Of a DNA stretch of 64,000 nucleotides, positions 59,701-64,000 are shown one piece after another. Position 1 is the stretch's first letter; every line of letters starts with the position of its first letter. The stretch lies in assembly GCF_001949145.1 (NCBI RefSeq), contig NW_019091465.1, forward strand, positions 934,446 through 998,445. The letters are read 5' to 3'. Origin of the DNA: Acanthaster planci (Eukaryota; Echinodermata; Asteroidea; Valvatida; Acanthasteridae). The notes beneath the pieces are model-generated. The model had not been told where the DNA came from. It made no database searches and was given only the letters and a program-made list of their open reading frames with translations. The translations under genes were made by a program, and so were the position numbers.

Positions 59701-62700
59701 TACATCATTGTTGCTTTAATATGAACGGTCAAAGTGTGGTGAAAATTTGTCTGCTGCACTGCAGTGAGGGTGTGCCGTATACACGTACATGGAGATGGGT
59801 CATTCTCTGAAGTTCGGGCACTGTTTGTGACGGCGTCCCTTGTTACATCGGTAACTTTTATTGCTCTTTATTTTCACATTACAACAGATTAAGTCATATT
59901 ATTCCTCAAAGATGAAGCACACCACTACAAGAACTTAGCAAGATTTAGAACAATGTCTATTTAGAATCCACATCCAGGAACAAAAGATATTTATTTTCAC
60001 TAATGTAACAAGGGACGCCGTCACAAACTGTGCCCGAACTTCATTGAATAACCCAGATGTAATAAGCAGGCTGTTACATGCACATACAGGTACCGGTACA
60101 TGTGAGCTGTGTTGGCAGAAGTATTATAAGTGTGAATCATGCGGGGCATTGGACAAATGGGCACAGTGTCGGTCCTAAGCTGAAACGCCCATTTCGAAAG
60201 TATACTGATGCGGTTGAGTGACTTTGTGTCGTGGCCATTACAGTACCTTGGCAACCGAACAAAAAGGCTCTCCATTCATGTCACAATGATCTGGGCTGAG
60301 AGGTGTATTACACATTGCTCATTTGGGTCCTTCTATAAGTTCGTTGTCCAAAATGTTTAATGTTAGTAGTTGTTTGTTGATCACTCAACCTTTATTGTGT
60401 TCTTCTTAATGAATAACAAAGATATTATTAAAGGCACGATACATGTATGCGTTGACTCAGGAGGAGGCATCTGGGCCAGGGACTTTATCCCAGCTCTTAG
60501 GGGGAGGGGCATGCTATTAGTCTAGATTTGTCAGGCTGTGATTCCTTATTCCTCTTCTGCCACTGTTCTCCCAGGCTACTGGACCATGTGGATGATCCCA
60601 TGTTGGACGAGAATGTCCCTCGGGAGTACGTGCTGTACGCCTGCCCAGTGGGACCGTTGGGGGAGTCCTTGGATGAGTTCTGGACCAATTCCCTGCAGCA
60701 CTGCGGGCGGAACGGGGCCCACAGTCTCCTGCCCCACGTCACGTTATGCTCTTTCTTTCCTGTAAGTGAAATCTCACCGTCCCCCCCCCACTTGCTGATG
60801 TAAAGATGCACCATCGCACCAAAGCATTATGTCCAAGTGTACACAATGTACATGTGCGTAAACATTTGAACACAATCTGACAGTTGTAAGTGAAGGTGAC
60901 ACACTTTCCTCCCCCCCCCGGTGGGGGGAATGAAAAATAAAGGGAAAAAAAGGGGGAAGCAAAACAGATGAAAAAAAATTGGGAATGGAGAGGGATGAAA
61001 GTCACCAATTTGCTTGAAACAAACCTGAAAATTCCCCCTCCCACTTTTAGTTGTTTGTCTGTTATTGGCTGATTCATGAATGCTTTGTCCCCCCTCCCCA
61101 AAAAGTGTCCCCCCCCAAAAAAAAACCTGGTGATGTACATCATCAATCACTCATCAATCCTGTAAAGTTCACCTAGCCACATTACAAATTCTGAACAAAC
61201 TTGGAAGACGTTAAATCAGATGCTGCCTTCTTTGTTCATATCTGTTTTTGGCTGCGGCCAGTGCGAGGATAGCAAGGTGGAGATGCTGACGGTGGCCTTG
61301 CTGGAGGCTGTGGAGTCCCTGGAGGACAAGGCCCCCGAGACCGTCAGTTTGGAGCACTACTCCTCGGCCAACTTCATTGGTCTGTTTGTGGAGGAGACGC
61401 ACGCCGAATTCATGCGAATACTGACCAATCACTTCAAGGCTGAAGCTCTGAAGAAAGCAGGTGATGACAGTAGGCCTACTCTGAGTTGTGGTTGAGAGTT
61501 TACACACATACACACTGGACTGCAGTTGTTTCAATTACACGTTTTAAGAACTCATCTCTTCTGGTAACCATTCCTCAGAATGTGTGCAGTACATGTTTTT
61601 CAGGGTTGGGTACTTGTACACATAATAAATGTTCATTGATTGCAGTTCGACACGCTGCTGCAATTGAGCCCACTTTGGTACATAACTTAGGGATATTTAA
61701 TTGATTGAGGCGTTCCCTACACCACACAAAACCATAATGTTGACTACCAGTACCTAACACCCGTTTGCAATTGAAGAAGAATTGAAGTTTCCCGCACACA
61801 GTGCAGTTAATGAATGAGGCTTTGTCAACTACTTATTCCACAACGCACTACGAAAAGGCCTCTCCGTGACAACCTCTTGGTGGCGCACGGCACTGTGAAT
61901 CACCCCTTTGGTATGATGATCTGGTTTCAGGTGTGAAGGTGGACCCACATAAGAAGCAGTTGCACATGACCCTGGCCTACCAGTTCAACACCTCACATCA
62001 CGACGTCCTGGAGAAGCTGTCCAATGAGGTGGACATCAAGGCTGCTGCCCGCTGGGAGCTCAGGCTGTACTCCAGAGATCCGAGGGCTGCAAAAACAGAG
62101 GTAATGGATACAGCGAAGGAATGTGTGTCTGCATACATGAGGCAATGGCCAGGCAAAGGGTGAAGACCCTAGACCGCAGCCATATTCTGGCACAGAGCCA
62201 AAACTGTGTTGTGGTATTAGTTTGCACATATTTTGTCATTCATTCATGTTTAATGTTCCCAAGGTCGTATGAAAATCTGGACAAAACGTTGTCTCAGAAA
62301 GTCATGAAATACAGTCTAGGAAAATGAGGAACAATAGGATAGTCATGGAATTCTTTATCAAGATTTTTGGAATGGAATGGAATTCTGTTCTCAGTGGAAA
62401 AAGTCATGGAAAATTCATGGAAATCAAGTTCATGCAAAGGTTTATTTTGATGGCCTGCGGGCCTTGTGGGTCTAAAGTAGTAACAGTGGCAGTGTCCCAG
62501 TTTCCTCTGCAAGGAGATGGTCATATTTTACTCCTTGAAAGTCCTGGAAGAGTTGTGGAATTTGGTTTCTAGATTCTTTTGGGAGCCCACATGTTGTTGA
62601 TGGACACTTATCCCTAAAAGGGGGGGGTTGTGAGATGGGCCAAATAACCCAGCTCTTTGAGGGTCAAGTGTCATTTGCACGACGGGACCACGCTCAAGGG

Positions 62701-63318
62701 CATCAGTCTCGTGTCTGCCATTTTGTACTGGTACGTGTAGGTTTGTACACATTCAGTTGAAAATCTATAGCTTAGATTCCCTTGAGCATTCCCTTGTTTT
62801 CTCATACACGAAGTTGAGAAAACTGGAGAAAAAACTCATTTCGTTCTACGTGTACACTTTCAGTGGTTGAATATAATCTTCATCCCTGCTCATTGGCTGG
62901 GGTCAAAAATAAACACGAGTGGAATGAAAGTGATGGAACCCTTTGGATGAATCGTTCGCTAATGCGCTTAGACCAGAAGCGCCACGTATTTGAAATATTC
63001 GAACTGTGTACGGACTATCCAGAATTATACACGTAGCTTTCTAAGCCGTAGTCAACGCTTGGTACAGTAGTAGACTTATATTTTAGTTTCCCCTGCTTAC
63101 TACCAGGTGTTACGTGTCCTGTACTCCCACACTCCTCGGGCGCAGGACGAGCTGGAGCTTATCCCGGACGACTACATCTTCATGTCCTCTGCGGACAACC
63201 GGGCAGGGAGCAACGACGGCTGGTACAAGGGCACGTCCCACCAGACGGGCCTGACAGGAATGTTCCCGGGGAACTACACAGAGAAGGCACCGGAGTCAGA
63301 TACATGGACAGTGCACAG
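47618..63318 (+). CDS. UBASH3B: UBASH3/TULA-family protein, first six coding exons (3' partial)
   Basis: Coding exons 47618-47733, 55804-55857, 60575-60761, 61262-61460, 61931-62100 and 63107-63318 join in phase (938 nt, 312 codons plus two bases). The protein matches the TULA layout. A UBA domain (residues about 25-65, SAMDILMSMGFPKHRVEKAL) binds ubiquitin. A 2H-phosphoesterase-like region follows with two H-x-T-L motifs (HVTLCSFF and HMTLAYQF). An SH3 domain (VLYSHTPRAQDELELIPDDY ... GMFPGNY) comes next. TULA proteins end with a histidine-phosphatase domain that dephosphorylates tyrosine kinases such as Syk/ZAP-70. That part must lie beyond 64000. Order, exon content and motifs fit UBASH3A/B well; a single invertebrate gene usually corresponds to both, so the B symbol is a convenience. 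The first intron is 8 kb. Confidence 0.95.
48190..48384. mobile_element. TIR element (about 195 bp) with CCAGCGGCGTAGCG ends
   Basis: The left CCAGCGGCGTAGCGAAGG and right CTCGCTATGCCGCTGG are inverted. G-runs and C-runs lie just inside. A GGGTCAATTTGCCGACTGG-like phrase is shared with 39128-39425. Confidence 0.65.
50695..50990. repeat. Dense TACATG/ACATGT simple repeat
   Basis: About 300 bp are built almost only of ACATGTACATGT, TACATGTATACATG and GTGTACATGTACAGTG variants. Translation on either strand gives artefactual Cys-Thr-Tyr-Met repeats, so open frames here are not genes. Confidence 0.95.
51324..51450. repeat. Tandem duplication of a roughly 60-bp unit
   Basis: TAAATTTGTTTTGAGGAAAG, with CATTTGAATCGTGTATTTTT after it, recurs about 72 bp later with few changes (TTTAAGGAAAGCATTTGCAT). 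Confidence 0.8.
51511..51790 (+). mobile_element. SINE family 2 copy, 5'-truncated
   Basis: ACCTGATTCTGTGGGTTTTA, CCCAGAATATTCCTCTGGGG and CTCCCACCTCTAAAAG match the body of the SINE at 53335-53562 in inverse orientation. The tRNA-like head is missing or unrecognisable. Confidence 0.6.
52304..52563. mobile_element. TIR element K (about 260 bp)
   Basis: The left GGGTAATTCCAAAAATGAGG with GGTCCAAAAGTG is mirrored by the right GGACCCCTAACGTCTGGAATTACTC. The inner parts ATCCCTGTTACATCTGAC and GTCAGATGTGACAGGGAT are also inverse, so pairing extends well inward. It resembles element L in size and GGGT-AATTC ends. Confidence 0.7.
53335..53562 (-). mobile_element. tRNA-derived SINE, family 2, with A and B boxes
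   Basis: On the - strand a TGGGCGCAATGG box A (53551-53540) is followed by a GGTTCGAATCCC box B (53509-53498), a tRNA-like head and a body with GGGTTTTACCCAGAATATTC. The head could serve as an RNA polymerase III promoter. It is not a true tRNA gene because the fold is incomplete. Confidence 0.75.
53885..53960. repeat. TACATG simple repeat
   Basis: A run of GTACATGTACATGTAC with ACATACATGTACATATG. Confidence 0.8.
55804..55857 (+). CDS. UBASH3B: UBASH3 exon 2 (54 bp): rest of the UBA domain
   Basis: The acceptor is TTTCTAG and the donor TG|GTACGT. It encodes EKALAATGHQDIQLASD(W), the second and third UBA helices. It joins exon 1 through a shared Val codon and exon 3 through a shared Trp codon. 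Confidence 0.92.
57309..57597 (+). mobile_element. tRNA-derived SINE, family 1, with intact A and B boxes
   Basis: TAGCGTAGCGG at 57319-57329 fits the pol III A box and GGTTCGAGTCC at 57361-57371 is a perfect B box, spaced as in tRNA genes. A body follows with GGTTTTCTCCGGGTACTCCG, then a tail with GGCGCAAATAGCC and CTGAAAGCGCC and an AAAAC-repeat 3' end. The central CTCCGGGTACTCCGG phrase resembles conserved SINE core domains of other animals. A tail copy is at 28745-28820. Confidence 0.85.
59500..59570. repeat. TACATG simple repeat
   Basis: Runs of GTACATGTACATGCACGTAC and CATGTACATTGTACG. Confidence 0.8.
59797..60054. mobile_element. TIR element L (about 258 bp) with a 4-bp target duplication
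   Basis: The ends are GGGTCATTCTCTGAAGTTCG and the inverse CGAACTTCATTGAATAACCC. The inner GACGGCGTCCCTTGTTACAT is matched exactly by ATGTAACAAGGGACGCCGTC, so the inverted repeats span about 57 bp. AGAT flanks both sides. It is non-coding. The few differences between arms suggest a fairly recent insertion. Confidence 0.85.
60575..60761 (+). CDS. UBASH3B: UBASH3 exon 3: first half of the 2H-like domain
   Basis: The acceptor is CTCCCAG and the donor CCT|GTAAGT. It encodes LLDHVDDPMLDENVPREYVL, then a region ending PHVTLCSFFP with the first H-x-T motif. This matches the LFSHVxDP and HITLCQFF stretches that I recall in vertebrate TULA proteins. Confidence 0.96.
61262..61460 (+). CDS. UBASH3B: UBASH3 exon 4
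   Basis: The acceptor is CGGCCAG and the donor AG|GTGATG. It encodes CEDSKVEMLTVALLEAVE, then SSANFIGLFVEETHAEFM. The CEDSKV and SNFIGLFV patterns are strongly conserved in the family. Confidence 0.96.
61931..62100 (+). CDS. UBASH3B: UBASH3 exon 5: second 2H motif
   Basis: The acceptor is TTTCAG and the donor GAG|GTAATG. It encodes GVKVDPHKKQLHMTLAYQFN, with the second H-x-T-L motif, and ends RLYSRDPRAAKTE. Confidence 0.96.
62250..62575 (+). repeat. Dispersed repeat with GTCATGGAA motifs
   Basis: Repeated GTCATGGAATTC, AAAGTCATGGAAAATTCATG and AAAGTCCTGGAAGAG phrases give a non-coding degenerate element in UBASH3 intron 5. Confidence 0.5.
63107..63318 (+). CDS. UBASH3B: UBASH3 exon 6: SH3 domain
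   Basis: The acceptor is CTACCAG and the donor AG|GTAACT. It encodes VLRVLYSHTPRAQDELELIP, then DDYIFM, GWYKGTSHQTGLTG and MFPGNYTEKA. The ALYDY-like start, the Trp and the FPxNY end are the SH3 landmarks. The last two bases need the next exon outside the window. Confidence 0.95.
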
Positions 63319-64000
63319 GTAACTGAGGCCAGATACGGCTATAAAAAGACATCTCCGTTATTCTTTGGTTTAGCTCCAATTGATTGAAATTGAAATTGAC
63401 ACTTAAAAACATTTTCCATGTCACAGATATCTGAGAGCGCTGTACCGGTGCAAAAGTTACAGCATTTTACTAATAAATGAAAAGTATTAGGAGTAAAAGA
63501 CAACAAGAGATGAAAAGGCTACCCCCTCCCCAAAAAAAATCGAACCTTCCATTTAGAGAAGGACTGTTTAAAAACTTTCAAGAGGGTCTGCCGATGGAAT
63601 TTCCATTTCCAGGGGTATAAATTGTGAAGAAATGGTCACCGTAGCACGGTGGAACGCCGCTATACTGAACACTGCTATACCGAACATTCGGCTGTACCGA
63701 ACATCGTCTTTGGATCCCAGTAATTTGTGCGCAGAGCCTACTGAACACTATTCAGTTGCAGTTTGTAATTCCCGAACGTCAACCTGATAAAACAGTCGGT
63801 GTTTTTTTATGTTGGAAAGTGACAAGTGGCCATTATTTTCCCAAGGATTAGACGGGAAAGCCACTAGTTGTCAACGGTATTGAATAGACACTGGTTTTGC
63901 GACTCCACATGGATCGGGTGCCGAAGAAAACTGCACGTACGCGCACGGTGGCATTGCACTAACAATAGTCTAAAGAGGGCGCCGCTGATACACAAATCAA
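63319..64000 (+). other. UBASH3 intron 6, partial
   Basis: Intronic to the window end. It includes a short array of GCTATACCGAACA-type units at about 63655-63705 and no exon. Confidence 0.7.
63650..63710. repeat. Short tandem repeat GCTATACCGAACA
   Basis: CGCTATACTGAACA, TGCTATACCGAACA and GCTGTACCGAACA occur in a row. It could be one end of a dispersed DNA element. Confidence 0.5.

Larger units (their letters stand above)
55858..60574 (+). other. UBASH3 intron 2 with SINE, TIR element and simple repeats
   Basis: This 4.7 kb intron contains the SINE at 57309-57597, TACATG patches (57695-57715, 59500-59570) and TIR element L. No exon is seen. Confidence 0.8.

Overview
The window is nuclear DNA of a marine animal with intron-rich genes and many short, mostly non-autonomous transposable elements. 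No bacterial features are present. The very frequent TACATGTA/ACATGT words, recurrent GTAGGCCTA words, foldback elements and tRNA-derived SINEs suggest an invertebrate deuterostome. Echinoderm is my best guess; amphioxus or hemichordate are possible. This is inferred from composition and gene content, not proved.

Four protein-coding genes can be reconstructed by joining exons with consistent phase. (1) Positions 1122-6325, + strand: the last four coding exons of a UDP-glycosyltransferase (350 residues seen, N-terminus outside the window). They contain the UGT donor-binding signature, a C-terminal membrane anchor and a dilysine tail. (2) Positions 10059-23248, - strand: a complete eight-exon, 571-residue proton-coupled oligopeptide/histidine transporter of the SLC15A3/A4 type. 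(3) Positions 35716-41284, - strand: a three-exon, 383-residue protein I cannot name, with an N-terminal paired-cysteine motif and a C-terminal coiled coil. (4) Positions 47618-63318 and beyond, + strand: the first six coding exons of a UBASH3/TULA-family protein (UBA, 2H-phosphoesterase-like region, SH3); the phosphatase part lies past the window end. Genes 3 and 4 are head to head with about 6.3 kb between their start codons. The four genes show no obvious common pathway, as is usual for animal genomes.

The remaining sequence is largely repeats. A decayed LINE (reverse transcriptase remnant, about 1940-3420, - strand) sits in the UGT intron. The SLC15A4-like introns hold several inverted-repeat element families, including one nested inside an arm of a larger palindrome, and a decayed copy of coding exon 5. 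The 12 kb between the transporter and gene 3 is gene-poor and holds a possible solo LTR, a short tandem repeat and a 933-base assembly gap (33838-34770). The right half is dominated by TACATG-type simple repeats, two tRNA-derived SINE families and more inverted-repeat elements.

I found no obviously new biochemical system. The points most worth checking are the pseudo-exon in the transporter gene, its apparent GC-AG intron, the nested palindromes, the unnamed gene 3, and the foldback families.
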